Assembly (NCBI GenBank): GCA_023391895.1
Contig: JAEWAC010000396.1
Location: 1 to 17,201 of the forward strand
From: Bacteroidota bacterium
GTDB lineage: Bacteria; Bacteroidota; Bacteroidia; Chitinophagales; Chitinophagaceae
Length of the DNA stretch: 17,201 nucleotides
Direction: 5' to 3'
The notes under the pieces are model-generated. The model did not search any database. It was not told the DNA's origin and worked only from the letters and a program-made list of their open reading frames with translations. A program made the position numbers and the translations under genes. Shown here one piece after another: positions 6,577 through 13,751 of the stretch (positions are counted from its first letter, which is position 1; the number at the start of each line of letters is the position of its first letter).

Positions 6577-8307
6577 ATGAAAAAGCACATTTACCCTTTT
6601 GCCTTTCGATTGGGATTGCTGTTGGAAACCTTATGCGTCAGTAGCTTGCCGTTGCTGGCACAGGGCTTTTCGCCAGCCACAGAAGCCCGACTGCAAAGCG
6701 CGCTCAATAGCTTTGTCAACAACCCCGATGCCTCCTTTGTGGGAGGTCTGTCTGCTGCCGTTAAGGTAGACGGCCTGGCCTTTTGGCAAGGCGCTGCCGG
6801 ATATACCGCTCGCCGGGTAGACGAGCAAAACAACCTGCTGCCCGGTGGAACGCCCTTTACCACCCGCACCCTCTCCCGTATGTACAGCCCCACCAAAACC
6901 TTTACCGCAGCGCTGACCATAGAACTGGCGCAGGAAGGCGCCTTTAACCTGGACGACCTGATCACCCAATTTATTCCGCTGCCCCTCATCAACCTAAATC
7001 TTAACCCTAATGTCACCATCCGCCAGTTGCTGGCCCATGAAAGCGGCTATTCCGATTTTTTGGAGGAACAGGAGCTGCAAATAGCCATAGCCTTTCAACC
7101 TGACCGGGTGTGGAATGCATTTGAGGCTACCTCTTATGTACACCAGCTAAAAGAGCCTGGCACTACCCGCAGCTACTCCAGCACCAACTACATTTTGCTG
7201 GGCGCTATTATTGAAGCTGCCACCGGCAAGCCCATTGAGCAACATTTCCGTGAACGGTTTTTCAACCCGCTGGGCTTATCTTCCATGTACTTAGCGGTAA
7301 GGGAGCCCCATGGCAACCGCGCCGAACTGGCTGCACCACACGATAACATTGCAGCTTTCAACCCTGTATTTCAACTGACCGGCCAGCCCACTTTTCCGGA
7401 CGCCTATACCAATATTTCCCGTTTCCCGTTCACAGCTATTGCATCGCTTTCGTTTACTTCCGGCGGCATCGTCACCAATATAACAGATATGGTCCAATGG
7501 GGTTCAGCCCTTTTTGGTGGCCGCGCCACCCGGCCCTCTACCCTGCAAACCATGCTCAACTCTATTTCAACCACACCCGACGAAGACGGTGATTTTCTGG
7601 GCTATGGCATCTGGCGCAGTACCCGCATTAGCGAAACCGACGTTTTTATTGGCCATGATGGCAATGCCCCTGGTTATCGCTCCGTGCTGTTTCACCAACC
7701 GGATCGTAAGCTTACCTTGGCTATCCTGACCAATTTTCATGGAGCCGATATTTACGCTATAGCCAAGGCCTTGTATAAAGCCCTGCCCGAAATTTTATGC
7801 GGCAATGAAAACCGGAAAGAGGACAAAGTACAACTTTGTGTGCAAGGTAAAACCTTTTGTGTAGCCAGACCGGCTGCCAGTCTTTTCCTGAAAGCACAGG
7901 ATTGGTGGGTAGGCAATCCATTCCATTTTTCCCGGCAGACGGCCAGCCTGTTCAACAAAAGAGTAGCTTACCTGGGCGGCTGTAATACCCCTTCAGACAA
8001 GCCCAATAATCGAACACTTATTGCCCAGAAAAACCATCTGCCGGAGGCGGCCAGCCTGAGTGCCGCGCCTAATCCGTTTACCGATCATACGCAACTTACG
8101 TTTATGGTACCGGCAACCGGGCCTGTTACCTTTGAACTGTACGATCTGAACGGCAGACTGATTACTACCTTGTATACTGGTGTAGCCCAAAAAGGTACCG
8201 TGCAGCAGGTAATATTAAGAGCAGGCACGCTGCCCCCTGGCATTTACATTACCCGCCTGCAAACAACAGCCGGCGTTAATCAGCAAAAACTGATTCTCAG
8301 GCGGTAA
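6577..8307 (+). CDS. Secreted beta-lactamase-fold serine hydrolase with T9SS C-terminal sorting domain
   Basis: This is a 576-residue exported hydrolase of the class C beta-lactamase/D-alanyl-D-alanine carboxypeptidase/esterase fold. The signal peptide is about 1-29, cleaved near LLAQ|GF. The nucleophile motif is SPTK at 104-107 (S104, K107). The second motif reads YSS at 200-202 where family members usually have Y-x-N, with an Asn only at 204. The third motif HDG at 360-362 lies in GHDGNAPGYRS. After the catalytic domain, 405-470 holds a cysteine-bearing segment (C408, C421, C428, C469) around KVQLCVQGKTFCVA. The end (about 490-576) is a type A T9SS sorting domain (SAAPNPF..., ELYDLNGRLI, LPPGIYITRL, KLILRR), so the protein is probably delivered to the cell surface or outside. 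The substrate is unknown. Confidence 0.88.
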   Translation: MKKHIYPFAFRLGLLLETLCVSSLPLLAQGFSPATEARLQSALNSFVNNPDASFVGGLSAAVKVDGLAFWQGAAGYTARRVDEQNNLLPGGTPFTTRTLSRMYSPTKTFTAALTIELAQEGAFNLDDLITQFIPLPLINLNLNPNVTIRQLLAHESGYSDFLEEQELQIAIAFQPDRVWNAFEATSYVHQLKEPGTTRSYSSTNYILLGAIIEAATGKPIEQHFRERFFNPLGLSSMYLAVREPHGNRAELAAPHDNIAAFNPVFQLTGQPTFPDAYTNISRFPFTAIASLSFTSGGIVTNITDMVQWGSALFGGRATRPSTLQTMLNSISTTPDEDGDFLGYGIWRSTRISETDVFIGHDGNAPGYRSVLFHQPDRKLTLAILTNFHGADIYAIAKALYKALPEILCGNENRKEDKVQLCVQGKTFCVARPAASLFLKAQDWWVGNPFHFSRQTASLFNKRVAYLGGCNTPSDKPNNRTLIAQKNHLPEAASLSAAPNPFTDHTQLTFMVPATGPVTFELYDLNGRLITTLYTGVAQKGTVQQVILRAGTLPPGIYITRLQTTAGVNQQKLILRR

Positions 8308-8341
8308 AAGACAAGGGACATATTCTACAAGGTGTTGATAC

Positions 8342-8386
8342 AGGTTGCTTCGGTTATTGACTGACGTGCCGGGGCAACCTTTTTTG
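8342..8386 (+). terminator. Rho-independent terminator after the serine hydrolase gene
   Basis: 8342-8353 pairs with 8369-8380 in a 12-bp stem (AGGTTGC/GCAACCT at the base, two G-U pairs inside). The stem is followed directly by TTTTTT, 35 nt past the stop codon. Confidence 0.8.
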
Positions 8387-8455
8387 TGCTTCCGGCAAAT
8401 CTTACCGGATGGGAGCAGCAGGTCTGGCCAGTAGTGTTATTTAAGTAAAAAAGCC

Positions 8456-8492
8456 AGATAGGGTTTGAAATTTTTTCAGCACTGCCCTAATG
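8456..8492. repeat. Intergenic repeat resembling 6241-6277
   Basis: The segment starting GATAGGGTTTGAAATTTTTT and ending in AGCACTGCCCTA resembles 6241-6277 (ATAGGGTTTTGAAG, TTTTTT, AGCA, CTGCCC). Both lie in spacers beside unrelated genes, pointing to a dispersed short repeat. Confidence 0.4.
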
Positions 8493-8494
8493 AT

Positions 8495-8640
8495 TCAACT
8501 TTTTCAAAAACCTATACGCCACACCCAACCTCTCAACTATTCAACTTATCAACTTCTTCAAAACCCCATATTATCTTTTACCAATCTGTGAAATCTGTAA
8601 TTGAACTTTAAACCTTAAACTTCAAAACCCAATGCACAAA
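8495..8640. repeat. Composite CCCATAT-box/CAACT intergenic repeat, copy A
   Basis: The order is a TTTTCAAAAACCTATACGCC box, a run of CAACT/TCAAC words (8526-8555), a second box TTCAAAACCCCATAT (8557-8571) with TTTTACCAATCTG, then a third degenerate TTCAAAACCCAATGC box. The same order recurs at 16871-16990 and 17115-17201. It fills the spacer between the hydrolase terminator and the convergent LtaS-like gene. No gene is supported between 8308 and 8661. Confidence 0.6.
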
Positions 8641-8661
8641 GGAGCGTTACTCCAATAGGTT

Positions 8662-10644
8662 TCAGGGTTGCTGTTTGTTGTTGACCAACATCCACTTGGC
8701 GGTTTCGTAATAAGCCGTGGTAAAGGCTGACATTTTGGTTTTGAGGGCTGCCTGCTGGGCCGGCGTCAGCACTTTGTCGTCGGATAACAGGTGCAGCTCT
8801 TCTTTTTCGAAGTTCAGGTTTTTGGTAAAATAAAACGAGTCGGTGACCATACCAATCTGGCCTTCATCGTGGTACATAATAAAAGCAAAATGATCGTCGT
8901 TGTTCCGGGTCAGTATGTTGCGGCCCAAGGTGGCGTTGGTGTAGCGCTGTCCAGTGAGTGACGCTATAGTGGGTAATACATCTACCTGCGATACCACTTC
9001 TGATCTTTTTTGCGGTGCTAACAATTTGGGAGCGTAAAACAGCAAAGGCACATGCTCATCGGTCAGGCGTTCGGTGGTCCAGGCTTCGGGGTAAACCGCC
9101 CGGGCATTGCCCGACACGCCATGGTCGCCTACAAATACAAAAACAGTGTTTTCAAAATATTTTTCCTTTTTGGCGGCTTCTATAAACTTTTGAAAGCAAT
9201 AGTCCGAATAGCGGAAGGAGTTGTATTCGTTCAGGGATTCAAAACCGTATTTCTTCAAAGTATCCAGCGGCACTTCTTTGCGTACAAAATCAGTGTCAGA
9301 CGCCGGTATCATAAAAGGCCGGTGGTTATCGGCGGTTTGTACAATGGCAAAAAAGGGCCTGGTTTGCTGGGCAAAAACCTTATTGGCTTCCAGAAACAGG
9401 GCCTTGTCGCTGATACCCCACACATTTACCGGCGGCAGGGCAAACGTGCCTTCGGTATACATCTGCAGGCCGTGGATATTTTTGAGCAGGCCTTCAAAAT
9501 TATTAAAGGATGGGCTGCCGCCTAAAAAGTACATTTTCTCATACCCTTTAAACTGATTGATGATGGTATGCTGCTGCAGGGCTTGTGGGTTGCGGGTAGA
9601 AAACTTGGACAGTTGCACGTCGGGTATGCCGGTGATGGTGGCAAACAGCCCGCGGGCGGTGGAAAAATGTGGCGTAAAACAGCGCTCGTAAAATACGCCG
9701 CTGTCGCATAGGGATTTAAAAAAGTCGGTGGTTTGCAGCGGGTTGCCGCTCATGCTGCTTTTGTACATACTGAATGACTCGCACAGCACCAGCACCACGT
9801 TGGGTTGGGTGGTAAGTGCCAGCGGGCCGGGCACTTCTTCTCTTTTATACGAAAACCGGTCTTTGGGCAGCTGGAGCCAGTCGGCCATCAGTGGGAAATA
9901 CTGGCGGGCACCGGTATCATCCAGCTGCGGCTTGCGAAACTTAAGAGTGGTAAAAAAGTTTTGCAGCGGGTTCAGGGCCAGGTACGACCGAAAGCCGTCT
10001 TGCAGGGCAAAGGCGGCATTCCATTTCAGGGGTTGGGTACCGGCACTGCCGTACACCAATCCTCCCAGTGCCAGGGCGGCCACCACAAACCACTTGCGCT
10101 GGTATACAATGCTGCGGCCGGTGGTTTTGCTGATCACGTACACATGGGTTCTCCAGAACATCCATTTCAAGGCAAAGACCGCAGCAAACAGGGCCGCCAG
10201 AAACCACAGCATGGGGTACGACTGCCAGAGCATAATGGCTGAAATGGCAGGGTCTTCCACAAAATTGAGGGCACTGGCGTTGAGCCGGGTATTGTTATAG
10301 GAAAAACAACCAAAATCGGCGGCAAAAAAGAAAAACACAAAAAAGGTAATCACGGCCAGGTACCAGGTCCAGAACCGTTTGTTCCTGAGCGAATAAAAGG
10401 GCGAAAGCTCCTGGCGCAGGCTTACCAGCACAATGGGCAACAGGAGCAGGCTGATCCAGCGCAGGTCAAACCGCAGGCCCAGCAAAAAAGAAGCGAACAG
10501 GCTCCACACGTTCTCCCAGCTCTCCGCTTCGGGCCGGAACGCAAAAAAAGTGGCCAGCCTGAAAAAGGTGAACAGCAGTATATAAATCAACAATAAGTTA
10601 ATGACCCAAAGTATGGTTTTGGGCAACCTGAATGGAACCAGCAT
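8662..10644 (-). CDS. LtaS-like sulfatase-fold membrane enzyme (phosphoglycerol/phosphoethanolamine transferase-like)
   Basis: This 660-residue protein has an N-terminal membrane part and a C-terminal periplasmic sulfatase-type domain, the architecture of lipoteichoic acid synthase and its relatives. Hydrophobic segments lie near 10-33, 48-75, 92-110, 143-162 and 185-200, consistent with five passes. The catalytic domain begins about 280 (PNVVLVLCESFS). E289 in LCES matches the first metal ligand, T329 in HFSTARG the catalytic threonine, NHRPF at 440-444 a substrate histidine, and VGDHG at 505-509 (D507, H508) the second metal pair. Bacteroidota do not make lipoteichoic acid, so the enzyme probably transfers a phospho head group to another envelope glycan or lipid. 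That acceptor is not shown by the sequence. It is divergent from the PAP2 gene, whose product could act on a related lipid product (inference). Confidence 0.88.
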   Translation of the reverse strand: MLVPFRLPKTILWVINLLLIYILLFTFFRLATFFAFRPEAESWENVWSLFASFLLGLRFDLRWISLLLLPIVLVSLRQELSPFYSLRNKRFWTWYLAVITFFVFFFFAADFGCFSYNNTRLNASALNFVEDPAISAIMLWQSYPMLWFLAALFAAVFALKWMFWRTHVYVISKTTGRSIVYQRKWFVVAALALGGLVYGSAGTQPLKWNAAFALQDGFRSYLALNPLQNFFTTLKFRKPQLDDTGARQYFPLMADWLQLPKDRFSYKREEVPGPLALTTQPNVVLVLCESFSMYKSSMSGNPLQTTDFFKSLCDSGVFYERCFTPHFSTARGLFATITGIPDVQLSKFSTRNPQALQQHTIINQFKGYEKMYFLGGSPSFNNFEGLLKNIHGLQMYTEGTFALPPVNVWGISDKALFLEANKVFAQQTRPFFAIVQTADNHRPFMIPASDTDFVRKEVPLDTLKKYGFESLNEYNSFRYSDYCFQKFIEAAKKEKYFENTVFVFVGDHGVSGNARAVYPEAWTTERLTDEHVPLLFYAPKLLAPQKRSEVVSQVDVLPTIASLTGQRYTNATLGRNILTRNNDDHFAFIMYHDEGQIGMVTDSFYFTKNLNFEKEELHLLSDDKVLTPAQQAALKTKMSAFTTAYYETAKWMLVNNKQQP

Positions 10645-10701
10645 GGAAAGGAATAGCAGTTTTACACGATGAAATCAGCTCAGCAAAAAAAATCATTTTC
10701 A

Positions 10702-10738
10702 GCCGCTTTTTCAACTCTATTCGATAAGCGGCCGTTTT
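10702..10738. terminator. Hairpin with T run in the LtaS-like/PAP2 divergent spacer
   Basis: GCCGCTT (10702-10708) pairs with AAGCGGC (10726-10732) across 17 nt and is followed by CGTTTTT. It looks like a plus-strand terminator, although no plus-strand gene precedes it. It could end a small RNA or an antisense transcript, or fold in the LtaS-like leader. Confidence 0.35.
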
Positions 10739-10869
10739 TAATAGCCCAACTTTTGCTGGCAGGGATGGACCGCCCCTTTTCTTAGTGTTTACTTAAAATA
10801 GCACCTCCGATTACTGCCTCCTCACCCCATCGTTACGATTATGGTTGTTTCTTCACTTACATTTGCCGG

Positions 10870-11475
10870 ATGGCAGACCTTCTGGCATCCGCAAATTTTT
10901 GGCACTGGTTAGAACAATGGGACAAATGGCTTTTTATACAACTGAACAGCCAGCTGACCAACCCGGTATTTGATGCCGTTTTTCCTTATTTACGCAATTC
11001 GGTATTCTGGGCCCCTTTATACCTGTTTATCCTGGTGTTCATCACCATCAATTACGGCAAAAAAGGCTGGTGGTGGAGCCTGGCGTTTGTGTGCACCGTA
11101 GCCATAGCCGACATGGTGGGCACCCGCATTTTTAAAGAAGGCGTCGAGCGGCTGCGCCCCTGCCAGGATCCTGATTTTTATATGTATGTGCGGCTGTTGC
11201 TCAAGCAATGCTCCGGCAGTTACAGCTTTATCTCCAACCATGCTGCCAACCATTTTGGCCTGGCCACTTTTGTAAGCCTCACCTTTTACTCTACCTTTAA
11301 GCGCTGGATTTATTTAAGTTATGTATGGGCTTTTTTTATAGCCTATGCGCAGGTATATGTAGGGGTTCATTACCCCCTGGACGTGTTGGGCGGTGCCGGT
11401 GTGGGGGTGTTGGCAGGACTTTTGACAGCTTGGATTTTTAATAACAAAGTAGGTAGCTTTACCTTAGAAAAATAA
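10870..11475 (+). CDS. PAP2-family membrane phosphatase with altered motifs
   Basis: This 201-residue multi-pass membrane protein of the phosphatidic acid phosphatase type 2 family would dephosphorylate lipid phosphates or undecaprenyl pyrophosphate at the outer face of the inner membrane. Motif C1 KxxxxxxRP is intact (K89, R96, P97). Motif C2, normally PSGH, reads ISNH at 121-124 and continues AANH. Motif C3, normally SRxxxxxHxxxD, reads AQVYVGVHYPLD at 160-171, keeping H167 and D171 but with Ala-Gln in place of Ser-Arg. Such SQ/AQ versions occur in Bacteroidota PAP2 proteins from memory, so it may still be active. About five or six hydrophobic segments are visible. The CNNM-type gene starts 13 nt downstream, so the two are probably co-transcribed. 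A TACATTTG box ends only 4 nt before the ATG. Confidence 0.88.
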   Translation: MADLLASANFWHWLEQWDKWLFIQLNSQLTNPVFDAVFPYLRNSVFWAPLYLFILVFITINYGKKGWWWSLAFVCTVAIADMVGTRIFKEGVERLRPCQDPDFYMYVRLLLKQCSGSYSFISNHAANHFGLATFVSLTFYSTFKRWIYLSYVWAFFIAYAQVYVGVHYPLDVLGGAGVGVLAGLLTAWIFNNKVGSFTLEK

Positions 11476-11488
11476 CTTAGCTCTGTAA

Positions 11489-12787
11489 ATGGAAATATTC
11501 ATATTGCTTGGCCTGATTCTGCTCAACGGACTTTTTTCCATGTCCGAAATCGCACTGGTATCGGCCCGCAAAGCCCGGCTGGAAACGCAGGCCAACAAAG
11601 GCGACCAGCGTGCCAAAGAAGCACTGGAACTGGCCCAGCACCCGGATCGTTTTCTTTCTACCGTTCAAATAGGCATCACACTCATTGGCATCTTAACCGG
11701 TATTTATTCCGGTGAAAGCCTGAAAGGCGATTTTATTGCTTTCTTTAACCGCTGGCCGGCCCTGCAGCCTTACAGCAGCGGACTGTCCACCACGTTGATC
11801 GTGATTATCGTTACTTATTTTACCCTCATCCTGGGTGAGCTGGTACCGAAGCGGCTGGGTCTTTCCAGCCCCGAAGCCATTGCCAAAACCATGGCCAAGC
11901 CAATGAACGTGATCAGCGTGATCACCTATCCCTTTATCTGGCTGCTGACCATTTCGTCCAACCTGATCGTGAAGCTGTTTCGCATTCGTCCCGACAACAA
12001 CCAGGTAACGGAAGAAGAAATCAAGGCCATCATCAGCGAAGGCACCGAACACGGCGCCATTGAAGAAGCGGAGCAGGAAATTATAGAGCGGGTGTTTCAC
12101 CTGGGCGACCGCAACATTACATCGCTCATGACGCACCGCAGCGATATTGTGTGGTTTGACCTCAATGAAAATGAAGAAAAGATCCGTGAAAAAATCATGG
12201 CCGAACCCCACACCATCTATCCTATCTGCGATGGTGACATCGATAACCTGAAAGGCGTGGTATCGCTGAAGGACATCTATGTTTCGTCCGACAATACCCC
12301 TTTTAAAGACCTGATGAAGCCGGCGCTGTTTATACCCGACAACAATACGGCTTACCAGGTGATGGAAAAGTTCAAGGAATCGAAGATCCATTCCTGCTTT
12401 ATTGTGGATGAATACGGCAGCATCCGGGGCATGATCACCCTTAATGATATCCTGGAAGCCATTATTGGCGAGATGCCGCAGCCCGAAGACATGGAGGATT
12501 ACGAGATCGTGGAGCGGGAAGACGGCACCTACCTGATTGACGCCCAAATACCGTTTTACAACTTTTTAAGCTGGTTTGACAAAACCGACTGGATCAATGA
12601 AGAAGAACAGGAGTTTGACACGCTGGCCGGCTGCATCCTGAACGAAATTGAACGCATACCGCAAACCGGTGATAAAATAGAGTGGCGCGACTTTACTTTT
12701 GAAATCATTGATATGGACGGCCACCGCATTGACAAAGTACTGGTTACCCCCAGCCAGGCCATCCTGGATGAAATGGAAGAAGAATAA
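11489..12787 (+). CDS. CNNM/HlyC-CorC family membrane transporter (hemolysin-family protein)
   Basis: This is a 432-residue inner-membrane protein with the full family architecture. A DUF21/CNNM transmembrane domain spans about 1-165, with NGLFSMSEIALVSARKARLE near 13-32 and the hallmark GELVPKRLG at 116-124. Two CBS repeats follow at about 210-325 (TSLMTHRSDIVWF and IVDEYGSIRGMITLNDILEAIIG), and a CorC_HlyC domain at about 345-420 (DGTYLIDAQIPFYNF, TLAGCILNEIERIPQTGD). Members are linked to Mg2+/Co2+ or Na+ transport; direct haemolysin activity is not implied. CBS domains usually sense adenine nucleotides. It follows the PAP2 gene by 13 nt with no terminator between, so an envelope-related two-gene operon is likely. 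The functional link between the two is unknown. Confidence 0.93.
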   Translation: MEIFILLGLILLNGLFSMSEIALVSARKARLETQANKGDQRAKEALELAQHPDRFLSTVQIGITLIGILTGIYSGESLKGDFIAFFNRWPALQPYSSGLSTTLIVIIVTYFTLILGELVPKRLGLSSPEAIAKTMAKPMNVISVITYPFIWLLTISSNLIVKLFRIRPDNNQVTEEEIKAIISEGTEHGAIEEAEQEIIERVFHLGDRNITSLMTHRSDIVWFDLNENEEKIREKIMAEPHTIYPICDGDIDNLKGVVSLKDIYVSSDNTPFKDLMKPALFIPDNNTAYQVMEKFKESKIHSCFIVDEYGSIRGMITLNDILEAIIGEMPQPEDMEDYEIVEREDGTYLIDAQIPFYNFLSWFDKTDWINEEEQEFDTLAGCILNEIERIPQTGDKIEWRDFTFEIIDMDGHRIDKVLVTPSQAILDEMEEE

Positions 12788-12897
12788 CAGGCGGCAGAAG
12801 GCAAATGACAGTTGACAGATGACGGTTGACAGAAGAGAAACCCTACCGGGTAAACATTTCCTTTTATTATCATGTACGGGTGTCCTGTAGGCGGCCT

Positions 12898-12923
12898 TTG
12901 TCATCCCAACGAAGGAGGGATCT
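12898..12923 (+). repeat. GTCATCCC-ACGAAGG-GGGATC dispersed repeat, copy 1
   Basis: 26 bp containing GTCATCCCAACGAAGGAGGG match 24 of 26 positions of the reverse complement of 17028-17053. Sequences of this form are familiar as high-copy intergenic repeats in Bacteroidota genomes (from memory, not checked). Confidence 0.7.
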
Positions 12924-13097
12924 TGAAAGCTGCCATGTTTAATACGAAACGCTTATCGGTATTAGGATTTGGTATTCACCATTGACGGCAGCATTTCATG
13001 AAGTTGAAAACGGTTTCGTATAAGAAGCGTCGCTATCACCCAGCAGGACAGAACTAGAGGGCGTTGGATACGACAGAACCCGTAACGAAAAATGCTT

Positions 13098-13145
13098 TTT
13101 TAAAAGCCCATATACTTTTAATCAAAAGGACATGGGCTTTTAAAA
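13098..13145. terminator. AT-rich hairpin with CCCAT arms
   Basis: TTTTAAAAGCCCAT at 13098-13111 pairs perfectly with 13132-13145 across a 20-nt loop. It shares the TTTAAAA-CCCATAT word with the hairpin after the GlmM-type gene. It lies 310 bp past the CNNM-type gene and 130 bp before the lipoprotein gene, so it could stop read-through. A further half-copy (CATGGGCTTTTGAA) lies at 13182-13195. Confidence 0.45.
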
Positions 13146-13277
13146 GAGGTTCCCTTCTGTCAACCGTCAACTGTCATCTTCACATGGGCTTTTGAACAAG
13201 TTTGCCGCCCAATGCTATTCTTTAAAAATATCATAAAAAGGTACTTGTTTTCCATTTAAAGAGTAATTTAGGCCCCA

Positions 13278-13694
13278 ATGAAAGCTAGCATCATTTCCCC
13301 CATCGTTATTTTATTAGCAGCATCCCTGGTCGCCTGCAATAGTGGTATTGATAAAAACAATGAGGACCAGCAGTATACACCGGCTGCTACTACCGTTTTG
13401 CCATCGCTGCAGTCCGACTCGCTGCAGGCACCGGCGACCAGCCAACCTGCAACGGCAGCCGTTAACCCGCCCCATGGCGCACCGGGTCACCGCTGCGATG
13501 TAGCCGTAGGTGCTCCCCTGCCGGCATCAGGTGCGGCCACCGCCACTCCACCTGTTAGCAATGCACCAATCAATATAACACCGTCAGCGCCACTTACCTC
13601 TCCGGTTCAGTCGAGTGGTACGGTACGCCTCAACCCGCCGCACGGCCAGCCTGGACACGACTGCGCAGTAGAAGTAGGTCAACCGCTGCGGTAA
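13278..13694 (+). CDS. Small lipoprotein with two NPPHG-x-PGH-x-C motifs
   Basis: This is a 138-residue exported protein of unknown function. The signal sequence ends in a lipobox LVAC with the lipidated cysteine at C20, followed by N and S. The middle is low-complexity (Pro, Ala, Thr, Ser-rich), likely an extended linker. Two copies of a 19-residue motif follow: NPPHGAPGHRCDVAVGAPL at 63-81 and NPPHGQPGHDCAVEVGQPL at 119-137. Both keep N-P-P-H-G, P-G-H, one Cys, V-G and P-L. The His/Cys pattern suggests metal binding or a disulfide between the two units, which is inference. The same motif is familiar from short Bacteroidota lipoproteins of no assigned role (from memory). It ends 57 bp from the convergent S41 peptidase gene. 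Confidence 0.85.
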   Translation: MKASIISPIVILLAASLVACNSGIDKNNEDQQYTPAATTVLPSLQSDSLQAPATSQPATAAVNPPHGAPGHRCDVAVGAPLPASGAATATPPVSNAPINITPSAPLTSPVQSSGTVRLNPPHGQPGHDCAVEVGQPLR

Positions 13695-13751
13695 TTCTTT
13701 TACTTTACAGAACTCAAATCGGGTACACATGTAACCAGGTCTGGTCTATCC

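Larger units (their letters stand above)
12805..13177. repeat. 373-bp intergenic element with imperfect inverted ends and nested inverted repeats
   Basis: The left end 12805-12835 and right end 13154-13177 are inverted copies. TGACGGTTGACAGAAG (12820-12835) pairs perfectly with 13154-13169, and ATGACAGT (12805-12812) with 13170-13177, the left copy carrying 7 extra bases. Inside are a 9-bp inverted repeat (12942-12950 with 13013-13021), the GTCATCCC-type repeat at 12898-12923 and the hairpin at 13098-13145. No open frame of note is inside, and I saw no target-site duplication. The element fills most of the gene-free stretch 12788-13277. Confidence 0.5.

Noticed and set aside
11693..12547. 284-codon frame antisense to the CNNM-type gene
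   Set aside because: The sense strand encodes a clear full-length family member. The antisense frame has shadow-type composition (His/Val/Gly-rich) and no recognisable domain.
12805..13177. Insertion sequence
   Set aside because: No transposase frame is present, so only a non-autonomous element or nested repeats can be argued.
13278..13694. RiPP precursor idea for the small repeat-containing protein
   Set aside because: It has a clear lipobox and no leader/core layout, and no modifying enzyme is nearby.
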